Shown one piece after another: positions 31,447-40,673 of a DNA stretch of 64,000 nucleotides. The position numbers were made by a program, and so were the translations under genes. A model generated the notes under the pieces. That model saw nothing but the letters and a program-made list of their open reading frames with translations. It did no database searches and was not told the DNA's origin. Every line of letters starts with the position of its first letter. Positions within the stretch are counted from its first letter, which is position 1. Source of the stretch: Eutreptiella sp. 'Long Island Sound 2002' (taxonomy: Eukaryota > Euglenozoa > Euglenophyceae > Eutreptiales > Eutreptiaceae). The stretch covers positions 6,463,753-6,527,752 of the forward strand of contig OZ038395.1 of the NCBI GenBank assembly GCA_964036045.1. The letters run 5' to 3'.

Positions 31447-34400
31447 GTGCCCCCCCAGCCCCCCCCTATCCCGCCCCCCCCGAGATCCAAAACGCGCCTA
31501 CGGAAGGGTTACCAACGGCCTCACCGCCCCCCCATACCCCTCCCTTCAGAACTGCGTTTTCTATCCCACAACTTGCAGAAGAAACCCATAGTGAGCAGCC
31601 AAATTCTCCGACACCTCAAGAACGACTTCGACATCCTCTTCCTCCAAGAAATCAATCACGCCCCCATCCTCCCCCACGTATACGCCTACGGTTCGGGCAC
31701 TAAAGCCACCATCGTTTCGAATATCAGCCAAGACAAACACTCCAGAGGCGAGCATGGTTCCGTCTTGGTCTGTTCCCCCCGGCTCTCCCGCTTCGTTACC
31801 CCCCTTCCCCGACTAGATACAGAAGGGATGCTGGCGGCAGCCGTTCTCACTCTCCCGGGGGCCCCGCCCACCTTGCTGGTCTCGGTATACGCCCCAAGCA
31901 CGGACGTCCACCGCTCAAAAATTGAAAACATCCTACGGCCACTCATGCATCAGTATCCTAACCACGTCCTCGGTGGGGACACCAATTGCATAATGTGCCC
32001 TGAACTAGACGGATCGAACCTCCAAACGGACAACGAATGGCCGTGGCTTCGCAGACAGATCACGAGCGACCCGCCGCGTCTCATCGATACCTTTCGGCAC
32101 TTTCACCCGACCGAGCGGTCCTTCTCCCGATACCCCACCCCGTACAGGGCAAGCAGTAGCCGCCTTGACCATATTTTGCTCTCCCCGGCGGCCTCGGAAT
32201 TTTTTGCCCCCACCTCTGCAACCATCCAAACCGACGACAAAACGTCAGACCACCACCCAGTCACGTACACCTCTCAGGTCCCCCCTCACCCTTTCACCGA
32301 AGCTCCCACCACTAAGAGGAAAGTTTTCCGAAAACTGACGGAGCGGGAACGCTCCAAGCACCACGACTCCCTTGCCCCCCTGGCGCGGTGGTGCGAGTCT
32401 ACCCTCCCCCGCTTTGAGTCCTTGTCCTCGGCGGACATCGAGCTTTTCACAGACGTGGTGCTGGAGGAAGTGGCGACCAGTTACCACAGTATCACCACGC
32501 CGTCACGCCCTACCTCCTCGGCTCTGGTAAAGAAAATCAAAGAGTCCCTGCAAACCCTGCCCCCCCCCAACCATCCCAACTACCCCGCTTCCATGGACAC
32601 GCTCAACAAACTCGTCAAGGAGTGGGAAACCAAAGTGAACAAGGCCGCAACCACCAAAATCCATCGGTGCCTAGTGAGGAAAACTAGGATCAAACGCACC
32701 ATCAACGAGGCGCTCAACCCCGTGGAACGAGGTGAAATAACGCTGAAGCGCCCGGGCACCACACAGCTCGTCTCCACCCCCAAAGAAGTGGGCTCTATTT
32801 TCTCTTCTACACTCCTCACCCTGGGGGGCAGCCTCGAATATGCACCGCCGAACACTCTAGTGGATCGCCTACTCGCACACTCCCCCGCCTGCCCCGAACC
32901 CACAAAACACGGCCTCCTCCCTGACATTACCTGGGAATCGTTACGCAACACGCTTAAGAGGTCCAAGCCCAACAAGGCGGGAGGGCGGGACTTCACAAAC
33001 AACTACACTTTGCACGTCTCTCCCCCCCCTATCCAACAATTCATTTGGAAGGTATGCAACTACTACCTCCACCGGCCGTTGCCCGAGAAATGGCTCGAAG
33101 CCAACATTATCTTGCTTTTTAAGAAAGGGGACGTGATGAACCCGGTAAATTACAGGCCTATAGCCTTGCTGAACAGCGTTTACAAAATAATTGCAACACA
33201 CGCCAACCGAGAACTACTGGCAGCGGCCATTGAACATTCCATCATACACCCCACCCAGTTCGGCGGGCTTCCGAACCGCAGATGCCAGGACCACATTTTC
33301 AACCTCTTATCCACGTTTCGGGAATCGGTCGGTAGCTACAGCCTCTACATTGATTTCAATAAGGCTTTTAACTCCGTCCCCCACACCACCCTCTTCACAG
33401 TTCTATCCCGCCTGAACTTTCCTACGCCCCTTGTAAACCTCATTCAATCCTTGTACCGTGCCCCTCGCGACTTCCCAGTGGTGTCAGGTCAAACCCACTC
33501 CTCACACCTGCAAACCAGAGGCGTTCGGCAAGGATGCCCCATGTCACCAATCCTTTTCTGCCTCTACCTGAATGTGCTCCTCTTCGCCTTGCCGTCCCAC
33601 GTCACTGCACCCCCCTCCTCACACGAATCGGGCCACGCCTTTGTTGACGACCTCCTCTATCGATCAGAGAATGGGGACCGCATACAGCAAGTTTTAAACT
33701 TCTTCGACACGGTCGCCAGGGAGTGGGGTCTAGACCTTAACCTCAGCAAAACCGAGATCCACGCTATGGGAACAGCTCCCCCCAGAACCTTCACCTCCCC
33801 CTCGGGCACCCCCCTGTCGACAACAAACCAAAAGACGGGGCAACCACACAATTGCTACAAGTACCTAGGGGTATACATCTTCACCGCCAACCATGAGGCA
33901 CAAACACTGGCATTGGCCAAGTCGGAAATACGCTCATTTTTCACAACCCTCCAACCCCTCCAGCTCACCCTTTCGGAATACATTCTCTTGGTGAACGTCC
34001 AACTCATCCCTATTCTTTCCTACCGCCTCATGGCACACCCCCTGGCCCTGAACGAGTTGGGGGCCCTTCAGGCCATGATCTGGCAAAATGTTGCGCATGA
34101 CCCCTCCCCGGACAGAGCCAACAGGATCTCCCGCCTCGTCTCCCCTAAGGCCCGCTACACCCCTCGCCACCAGGGAGGCTTAGGACTCCGCCACTTCACT
34201 TTTTCAATTTGCATGGCCCTGGTAAACACCGCAATAAGGTACCTCAACGGAGACGGCCCGGCCTCGACAAACGAATCTTTTTCCGAAGCAATGCTCTCCA
34301 CCACACGCAACCCAATCCAAGACACCATCATGGACGCATGCCACACCATAGGCTTCCGATACCACAGCACCGGCCTCTGGGCCTCCTGCCCCCCCTCCCT

Positions 34401-36360
34401 TTTCCTCCCAAAAGAAAAAGTCCAGGTCCGGTTCCTAGCCACCAAGCCGGCACCACAATACAGCAAGTTCGGCAACAGATTAAAACGGACGCCCCAGGAC
34501 CTGGGGTTCCACCTAGGTACAGTCACGGAAGTGCACTCAGAATCGGCCACACTCCAGTTTTCGGACGGCACCACCCACACCATCAAAAACCCCGGTCTCC
34601 GCCGCAACGAGAAAGAATACACCTTTCAAAACCCAGCCATTTCTGTCCTCCCTCAACTGGCGGGGCGCCACGAACTGCTCACCCCCCCCCTTCTTCACCC
34701 TCAAGAATACATCCTCAACCCCCCCCCCGGGCCATACGGCGGGGTCCTACTCGACTCGTCACTGCATGGCGAGCTGTACCGGCTCCCAGATGAACCTCAC
34801 TCCCTTGACCCCGACGACCTCGAAGAATGGGGTTGTGAAGCAGCCCTTGCCCTCCTCCTCGCATCGTCCCCCGGCACGACATGGGTGTACTTGGATGGCT
34901 CAGCGGGCGCCTTGGGCTACGGATCGGCGGCCACCCTGTTTTTTCCAAATGGCTCCAGATGGGTACTGTGCCAAACGTCCCCGTACCAGTCATCAGAGGG
35001 ATCGGAGTTCTGGGCCGCTATTATGTTCCTACGGTGGACCCTTGCATCTCACCCGCACCTCACCTTCGCCGTGCTAGGGGACAACCTCCACGTTATCACT
35101 GTTCTCTCTCCGAACACCCCCCCAGGCCTCCCATCACGCTCGCCAGCCGGCACGTGGGAATCCTCTCTCCAGTCCATCCAGGCCTCCCTACGCCCAGGGA
35201 TGATCCAGGGTTGGGGGTGGATCAAGGGGCACGCCGGGTTCGTGGGGAATGAAATCTCAGATGCTTACTCAAAGTGGGCCGCCCACGTGATGGTCTGGGA
35301 CCCCTCCCTCCTTCCCCCCCCCCCGATAGGGTGCATATCCAGGGGCCCCCTCCCAGTCATACACAAATTGACTACAACCTCAATCAAGCATCTCCTCCCT
35401 CGCCACAAACACGAAAACATCCACGCACCGTCCAGCTTCCATTTTTACAATCACACTTCGTGGTTCAAAGGCCTCCCTTTCAAATGGTCCTCCGGAAATT
35501 TCAACATGGCGCCATTTGCTTTCCACGACGACTTGCGCCCTCGCCATTGCCACGCTTGCCCCGACCCGCACCCGATGGATGTTATCTCTTTCGTCTCACA
35601 CTGCCCAACGTGCGAACACCTGGTCCAAACCTACATTCAATGCTGGCGCCCCCCCTTCACCACGGTGGTGTCCCAATGGTGGTCCGCGACCACACACGTG
35701 GGGGAGAGACGCAATTTCGTCCGGGGGCTTGTTCCCATGACGCTGTACACCAAACTCACAACCCCCCCCTCCGGCCGAAGAAAACCAGCACACTGTCACG
35801 ACTTAAAACTCGCCCTGAAGGATCGTGTTCCCCTGCTCCTCAGCGCCCTATACCGCACGCTGGAATGGCTAAAAGACCACCCCCCTCCAGCCCCGCTCAC
35901 CCCCCCTACGGGCCCCAACTCATGGGGACGCCCCTGGTCGCCCTACAGCACGTCGCACACCGCCCAACAACGCCCCTCCCCCGCCTACCACCCTCCCCCC
36001 CCCCTCCCGGACAAAGTCGCACACAAGCCCCCAAAGCGCCCCCGCCCCCCATCTCCTGCGGCACACACCAAAACTCGAAAACACGGCCGCCAGCCCCCAA
36101 GGCCCGTCCGGCCTCTATCACTGAAACGCGGTACCGCAAGTCAACCCCAGCCAGAGCCTCCGCCCCCCAAACGGCCGCTCACAATCAGGGACATGTTCAA
36201 CCTCCCCCCCCCCCCTAGACCAGCACCCCCCCTCGCCGCCTCCGCCCCCATTTCCGCCCCTTCTCCTCGCATAACAAAGTACTTCGCACCAGCCCCCCCC
36301 TCCCCCGCGAGCACAAACTCACAATCGTCCTCACACTCGTCCAACGTGTCATCTCTTTGA
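31447..36360 (+). CDS. LINE ORF2: APE endonuclease, reverse transcriptase, RNase H
   Basis: 1,637 codons; the first codon given is GTG and the true start is unknown. An apurinic-endonuclease-like domain at about 35-275 has FLSHNLQ, LFLQEIN, GGDTN and SDHHPV; it would nick the target to prime reverse transcription. Reverse transcriptase follows with NYRPIALLNSVYKI, YIDFNKAFNSV, GVRQGCPMSPILF and catalytic FVDD at 732-735. RNase H at about 1145-1290 has YLDGSAG, a Glu, GDN and HAGFVGNE. A Cys/His cluster (CHAC ... HCPTC, about 1367-1390) may bind zinc. The last 200 residues are proline-rich and basic. Endonuclease plus RNase H fits a late-branching LINE group. Confidence 0.93.
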   Translation: MPPQPPPIPPPPRSKTRLRKGYQRPHRPPIPLPSELRFLSHNLQKKPIVSSQILRHLKNDFDILFLQEINHAPILPHVYAYGSGTKATIVSNISQDKHSRGEHGSVLVCSPRLSRFVTPLPRLDTEGMLAAAVLTLPGAPPTLLVSVYAPSTDVHRSKIENILRPLMHQYPNHVLGGDTNCIMCPELDGSNLQTDNEWPWLRRQITSDPPRLIDTFRHFHPTERSFSRYPTPYRASSSRLDHILLSPAASEFFAPTSATIQTDDKTSDHHPVTYTSQVPPHPFTEAPTTKRKVFRKLTERERSKHHDSLAPLARWCESTLPRFESLSSADIELFTDVVLEEVATSYHSITTPSRPTSSALVKKIKESLQTLPPPNHPNYPASMDTLNKLVKEWETKVNKAATTKIHRCLVRKTRIKRTINEALNPVERGEITLKRPGTTQLVSTPKEVGSIFSSTLLTLGGSLEYAPPNTLVDRLLAHSPACPEPTKHGLLPDITWESLRNTLKRSKPNKAGGRDFTNNYTLHVSPPPIQQFIWKVCNYYLHRPLPEKWLEANIILLFKKGDVMNPVNYRPIALLNSVYKIIATHANRELLAAAIEHSIIHPTQFGGLPNRRCQDHIFNLLSTFRESVGSYSLYIDFNKAFNSVPHTTLFTVLSRLNFPTPLVNLIQSLYRAPRDFPVVSGQTHSSHLQTRGVRQGCPMSPILFCLYLNVLLFALPSHVTAPPSSHESGHAFVDDLLYRSENGDRIQQVLNFFDTVAREWGLDLNLSKTEIHAMGTAPPRTFTSPSGTPLSTTNQKTGQPHNCYKYLGVYIFTANHEAQTLALAKSEIRSFFTTLQPLQLTLSEYILLVNVQLIPILSYRLMAHPLALNELGALQAMIWQNVAHDPSPDRANRISRLVSPKARYTPRHQGGLGLRHFTFSICMALVNTAIRYLNGDGPASTNESFSEAMLSTTRNPIQDTIMDACHTIGFRYHSTGLWASCPPSLFLPKEKVQVRFLATKPAPQYSKFGNRLKRTPQDLGFHLGTVTEVHSESATLQFSDGTTHTIKNPGLRRNEKEYTFQNPAISVLPQLAGRHELLTPPLLHPQEYILNPPPGPYGGVLLDSSLHGELYRLPDEPHSLDPDDLEEWGCEAALALLLASSPGTTWVYLDGSAGALGYGSAATLFFPNGSRWVLCQTSPYQSSEGSEFWAAIMFLRWTLASHPHLTFAVLGDNLHVITVLSPNTPPGLPSRSPAGTWESSLQSIQASLRPGMIQGWGWIKGHAGFVGNEISDAYSKWAAHVMVWDPSLLPPPPIGCISRGPLPVIHKLTTTSIKHLLPRHKHENIHAPSSFHFYNHTSWFKGLPFKWSSGNFNMAPFAFHDDLRPRHCHACPDPHPMDVISFVSHCPTCEHLVQTYIQCWRPPFTTVVSQWWSATTHVGERRNFVRGLVPMTLYTKLTTPPSGRRKPAHCHDLKLALKDRVPLLLSALYRTLEWLKDHPPPAPLTPPTGPNSWGRPWSPYSTSHTAQQRPSPAYHPPPPLPDKVAHKPPKRPRPPSPAAHTKTRKHGRQPPRPVRPLSLKRGTASQPQPEPPPPKRPLTIRDMFNLPPPPRPAPPLAASAPISAPSPRITKYFAPAPPSPASTNSQSSSHSSNVSSL

Positions 36361-36748
36361 AAAAGCCACACTTACACATTTTCTCACGCCGACCCTCGAC
36401 AGCCCTAGTGGCGCAATCCATCAGTACTACCACACTGGCACTCACCAGTCACTTCTGCAAATGAATCCCTCCCCCAAGCCACCCCCCGTGCTCAAGCCGT
36501 CATGCTCTAACCCCCAATCCGCAACCACACCGCCTTCGGGTATCAAGCAGAGACCCCGGCCTGCGGTTGTCTATAACGGGGCTGCCAAGTCTCTTTGAGA
36601 TGAAGCAGACGAGGACAGCAACGTGCAGCGGTACTCAGCCCGCGATTGAACTTGATTTCGGGCTCCCGCCCCTCCCCAAAAAAAGCTTGGCGCGCAAGAG
36701 CCTTTCTCCCCGGCCTGGCCAGCCACAAAAGGCGCCGTTCAGTGCAAA
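36361..36748 (+). other. LINE 3' untranslated region
   Basis: About 390 bases after the ORF2 stop, ending CAGTGCAAA at the target duplication. No poly(A) or simple-repeat tail is present, and it does not resemble the 3' ends of the two SINEs here. Confidence 0.7.
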
Positions 36749-36764
36749 AGAAACTGTCGAAAAT

Positions 36765-37806
36765 GGTGAATCCAAGTGTCTTGTGGGACTCATTCGAAAG
36801 ATTGGCCTTGTCCAAGTCGATTGACACCGCCGCCACTGTAAATAAAGGACTCTTCGGTGTCTCTCAGTTATATACTGTCAGTAAAGCGCCTTCAGCGAAC
36901 CTTCGGCGCGTTACATGCCAAGGATCCAGGGCCAGCATGTCCCATCATGATGCATCATCACATGATCAACATTTTGATAGAATCTGTTAGATGCTCGCGA
37001 ACCAACGTGCCGGAAAGCACAATTGAGCTGAATAAACGACAATATATATTAACTTTAGTCTAAACGAAAGTGTTAGTAGTTTCAGTTCCAGACATTCCGC
37101 TTCATTTCACCTCCATCTTAGGAAATCAACCTAAATTCAACCTAGCCAACTTGATTTCCCTGTCATCTCCTCTCATTCCTCGAAGATCTGTCGACGGCTT
37201 TGCCTAACTTCGTTGACGCTTATGATTTTCGGTGCACTTAGGGTCTGTAGACTACATGTGTATTTGTTTTCCCTCTCTGTGATTGCTTAATCTCCTCCAT
37301 CTCTGCTCAATTTGATCCTCAATCTTGCTGAATCTTGTGATCATCCACCAGATGCGCCCAATCTGAAGCACATGCTGCACTTTTCAGAACGAGAAAAGCG
37401 GGAGTAACACGATGTAGAGTTCGGCGAGGACACCGTAGCGTGCCCGCGACAGCGAAACTGTGCCAGAGCGCTGAGATGTCACTCCATTTCTTGATTCTCC
37501 CACTCAATCCACCAATAATCTACCTCATTCTCAACCAGTGCATGGTTTGGTATCGATTCTCGATACGTTTACATGCTTTTTAGCCCTTAACCTAATGTTT
37601 TACTGCACGGAGGACTGTTCGTCACTTCTCATTCTGTCTCATTTCAGGTTCATCCATCCTGATTCAGTGCCAATTCAGCCCAAATCAGGTCAGATCAAGC
37701 AGATTTCGCCCCATCGAGGCTATATTTCTATGTTTTTCTGGGACTTACCCGCACTACGTTCTTCGTTGACGTAGCGACACACCCCAGTGTGTTTTTGGAG
37801 GGGGAG
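36765..37806 (+). other. A2 3' untranslated region, part 2, with polypurine tract
   Basis: Non-coding and clearly homologous to about 60689-61736 of A3. It contains a perfect hairpin GTATCGA-TTC-TCGATAC (37550-37566) and ends in the purine tract GGAGGGGGAG just before the 3' LTR. No gene is supported. Confidence 0.8.
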
Positions 37807-38339
37807 TGTAAGTGCGGCTAACCCCCATCTGCTCAGATTTTCACTGATCTAACCCAGATTGACTACATTTTGGTCATTTTCTTTGCTTCGACGGAATCGC
37901 CGTCTCGCAGCTCAGTCTCAGGATCAGACCTATATATTTCTGATATGCCGGATCTGCCTCCGCGGTCCATTCCCCGTAAATCCGCCGCGTTCCGATCATC
38001 TGCCTGGAATCGCCATTTGCCGCTGACGCGCGCTCGCGGGCCAGATCGGCCAAACTTTTTACATAATCGGATTTATTTAAATCTATTCAGACAGTTTTGG
38101 ACACTCAGATGTATTTAGAATAATCCGCGTCAATTTTCTTCATAGACTGGGATTTTCTGCCGGACCACAATCAGCATGGACCTTGCTTCAGTTGTTGCTG
38201 CTCTCGCCTCCGTTGGTGTCCGAGTATCCGGTTCTACCCCCAATAGCAGCGTTCAGGGAGACTCCTCGCGTGCCTGCCCCACCGGTCTTGCCGGCCCCGA
38301 GCCCTCCGGCACAAACATCGACCCAGGGCAGCACTTTCA
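37807..38339 (+). repeat. 3' LTR of A2
   Basis: 533 bp, ending CA at 38339 and followed by the target duplication GTTCG. It contains the start of the gag frame (ATG at 38176), which reads out into flanking B1 sequence and stops at 38358. Confidence 0.95.
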
Positions 38340-39314
38340 GTTCGTCACGTGGCTGTAGGGCGGCTGGGCCGTTCTCGGGACGAATGGACTTCTCGGTACT
38401 GCTGCAGGAGTCGGCATCGGTCGGCTCCTCAGGCTCCCCAGGGTATTTGTCAACCCTGCCGCCAGGTGGTTATCCTGTACTCGGTGGGGTGACAGTCCCA
38501 CCGTCGTAGGTGACGCATGGGACGGGATCATCAGGGGCTCCAGTTTCTCCCTGATCTCTTGCGTGAGGTCGCCCACGATTTTTGAAGTGGCTCCTCGGAG
38601 CACCTCGTTGATCTCCGACCGCGTCAGGGACCTGTTGGAGGATCTTCCCGATCCTCTACTCCTGCCTCCAAGAGACTCTGGTCCTCTCCTCAACCCACTC
38701 AAGGGTGCATACCCAGGTGCATACCCAGGAGCATACCCAGGAACATCCATATAGGTTCCCGTAGCGTGTAGTGGATGGGGATAGTCAGCCGCATACCATC
38801 GCGGCGCAGAGCTGGAACCCACCGGCTCACTGGCAGTAGTTGCCTCATGGAGCGCAGTGGTAGGAGGGCCCATACCATAGGCGGGGTAGGGAGGCATGCC
38901 AGTAAAGCCTGTGCCCTCTGCCATAGGCGGGTTGGTTGAGGAAGTGGATGTTGCAGCGACTGGGAGTGTGGTGGTCATAAGAGAGGGTGATGCGTGGAGG
39001 CCAGAAGCGCTTGGTGCGCCTTCGAAGGTAGGGACATTAGTCAGGTCTTGCCCTTGCTCGTCTCCTTCGTCTGCTCCTTCTCCAGCATCCTTCTCGCTCT
39101 CACTTCTCTTCCTCTTTACAGGCTGAGTGACCACGACCACCTCTTCGACGGACAGGGCCCCGAAGGCCGTCTGGAGTCCATCCAGGGAGTCGTCAGCCGT
39201 ATCCACTGGCCCATGTAAGGGCTCCGCCGAAGGTACAGCGCCAGGTGCCAGCCTTGCCGGTGCCTCAGGCGCTGGCGCCGTCTTCACGTCGGCGTCCTCC
39301 TTTCTTGGGTCCAT
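38340..39314 (-). pseudogene. gag: B1 gag, N-terminal part (before the A2 insertion)
   Basis: It starts at ATG 39314 (MDPRKEDADVK), 100 bases downstream of the LTR, and aligns with B2 gag residues 1 to about 320. The segment is Pro/Ser/Ala-rich and low in complexity, with one conserved stretch (RSLTRSEINEVLRGATSKIVGDLTQE) before the break. A2 cuts it after PPYSHVTN; gag resumes at 19090. Confidence 0.9.
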
Positions 39315-39414
39315 CTTCTTTCACCCTTCTGCTTATATTTGCCCGTACTCGGCGCACTGGATGTACGGCACGGGGGTGCTGCCGGTGCGCAGAGATAGGC
39401 TGCCTCTTGCTACC
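39315..39414 (-). promoter_or_regulatory. B1 leader with primer-binding site
   Basis: The leader begins with GGTAGCA (39408-39414, minus strand), matching the 3' end of initiator tRNA-Met with the T supplied by the last LTR base; an extra A follows compared with the B2 copies. It ends at the gag ATG. Confidence 0.75.
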
Positions 39415-40212
39415 AGAAAAGTTTATAGTGTTTTCAGCACTGTGTTTTTGCTTCTCCTGCTGTTTGCTGTTGCTGTAGGGTGTCCTGCTGCTTGTTTTGG
39501 GAGATGAAAAGCTTTTGTTTATTGAAATACAGTAAGTCCAACTCAATCCAGGATAGCCCAAGCCAGAAGTGTGCAAGAAGAAGGTAATTCAGGATCAAAG
39601 CATGAAGGGCTGCAGTGTAAACAGTGAAAGATGATTGGATATTCACAGAAACTGCAACTCAGGTCACAAATGAATGCATATTCACAAAGATAGCTGAAAT
39701 GTTTTTGGAAAAGAGTTAGAAAACTGCCTCATGGTCACTCTCGCTCCATAGTGCCATCTCAGGAGATGTGCACTCTTTGTTTTGGGTCCCATATGTGCTG
39801 GAGTGGCATGGTATGTGGCGATGAGGTCACTGCCACGTCACATGGGATCTTCCTACTTAGCTAGGCTGACCAGGAATTGAACCCAGGACCTCTCAAAAAG
39901 AGGTGCCTAGCCCCCTAGGGTGTATACCACTAGGGCAGATAAGTATTCATGGAAAAACATAGATAAATTCATAGGCTCTACCTTAGGTATGTCAGGGCTC
40001 AGTCAACTCACGAAAAGAGGAATAGCTTCACATTGAAAGGGGATTAAGGGGTCCACTCCATATCCTGATTGGGTGTTTGGTTCCATAGGTCAAAATGTGT
40101 TATCACCACTTTTGGTTGGACCAATAGTAAGATAAAAATGCATGGATGCTCAGTGCATCTCTAATACAACTAGAGTATGCCTCAAAGCAATGGAAAAGCA
40201 CTTTTTCTTACT
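39415..40212 (-). repeat. 5' LTR of B1
   Basis: 798 bp, starting AGTAAGAAAAAGTGC (40212) and ending ACTTTTCT (39415). It is bounded on the outside by the CGGGC duplication at 40213-40217. Its ends carry a short inverted repeat (AGAAAA and TTTTCT). Confidence 0.94.
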
Positions 40213-40673
40213 CGGGCCAGCTGGTAGTTTTCAGTACGATAGTTCGTCTTGGCTGCGTAGCGCAGCCCAGACTCTTTTCGTCCTGACAGCTCCAAAGGAA
40301 CGGAGAATAGCCCACTGCCAAAGTCGGAGTGCAAAGAGTAAGGACGCTGTAGGGACAGCATTTTTACATGGGGGTTCCTTCTTAGAAAGTCGGTGCCAAT
40401 GACGATGTCAAAGGCGTCAGTGTCCAACACTCTGCAGTGTTGAATCACGGTTTCGTCGCCCAGACATATGGTCACATCGACCCCCTCCAAGGAGTGGATG
40501 GTACGCCCATCCCCTACTCTTATGGCCACGGTCTTAGTTTTCCTGAAAGTTTTAAGCAGGCGCTGGGCCACTATGGAAAGTGTTGCACCGGTATCAAGCA
40601 CCGCTCGAAAAACCTGATCCCCGATTTTCACGAGGATCCAGAAAACCAAGTCCTCCTCTTCGGAGCCGCCCCC
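40213..40673 (-). pseudogene. pol: Family C protease (start of pol, cut by B1)
   Basis: It follows the C gag UAG in frame. The first residues are GGGSEEEDLVFWILV, then a retropepsin with LDTGATLSIV and VIGTDFL, closely parallel to the B protease. The frame is open until B1 interrupts it after NYQLA, just before the methyltransferase segment that resumes at 9028. Confidence 0.88.

Larger units (their letters stand above)
28300..36748 (+). mobile_element. Non-LTR retrotransposon (LINE) with AlkB-like ORF1 and APE/RT/RNase H ORF2
   Basis: An 8.4-kb LINE flanked by a 16-bp direct repeat (agaaactgtcgaaaat at 28284-28299 and 36749-36764); A3 shows the uninterrupted target. Both ORFs are open, so it looks full length and young. 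The 5' junction repeats CGAAAAT and is followed by 15 Ts; the 3' end has no poly(A), only CAGTGCAAA. ORF1 (951 codons) and ORF2 (1,637 codons) are separated by about 217 bases. Long C runs in ORF2 encode proline tracts and have not broken the frame. Confidence 0.95.
19091..38339 (+). mobile_element. Family A LTR retrotransposon, copy A2 (complete, interrupted by a LINE)
   Basis: A2 has two 533-bp LTRs and a perfect 5-bp target duplication (GTTCG, 19086-19090 and 38340-38344) inside B1 gag. Removing the 8.4-kb LINE leaves about 10.8 kb. Internal order is gag starting in the LTR, UAG, pol (open over 1,700 codons), 3' untranslated region and purine tract. By eye the LTRs differ at about six sites. 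Pol is intact but gag has two stops and a frameshift, so mobilisation would need Gag supplied in trans. Confidence 0.96.
9029..40212 (-). mobile_element. Family B LTR retrotransposon, copy B1 (complete, interrupted by A2 and SINE1)
   Basis: B1 is bounded by two 798-bp LTRs and a perfect 5-bp target duplication (CGGGC at 9024-9028 and 40213-40217), which fixes its ends exactly inside C. Without A2 (19.2 kb) and SINE1 it is about 11.4 kb. Order on the minus strand is 5' LTR, leader with initiator-Met-type primer site, gag, in-frame UGA, protease, Dam-like region, reverse transcriptase, RNase H, integrase, chromodomain, a 2.2-kb untranslated region, a purine tract and the 3' LTR. The two LTRs differ at roughly 12 positions by eye. 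Gag has two premature stops and integrase one. Confidence 0.95.

Noticed and set aside
31447-31560. GTG at 31447 (and GTG at 22624 and 55019) as real start codons.
   Set aside because: They are only the first near-cognate codons after a stop or within a longer open frame; in family A the frame runs back to the gag UAG, so they are not needed.
38176-38358. MDLASVV frame in the 3' LTR of A2 as a separate small gene.
   Set aside because: It is the LTR-borne start of gag repeated by the 3' LTR and runs into flanking B1 sequence.
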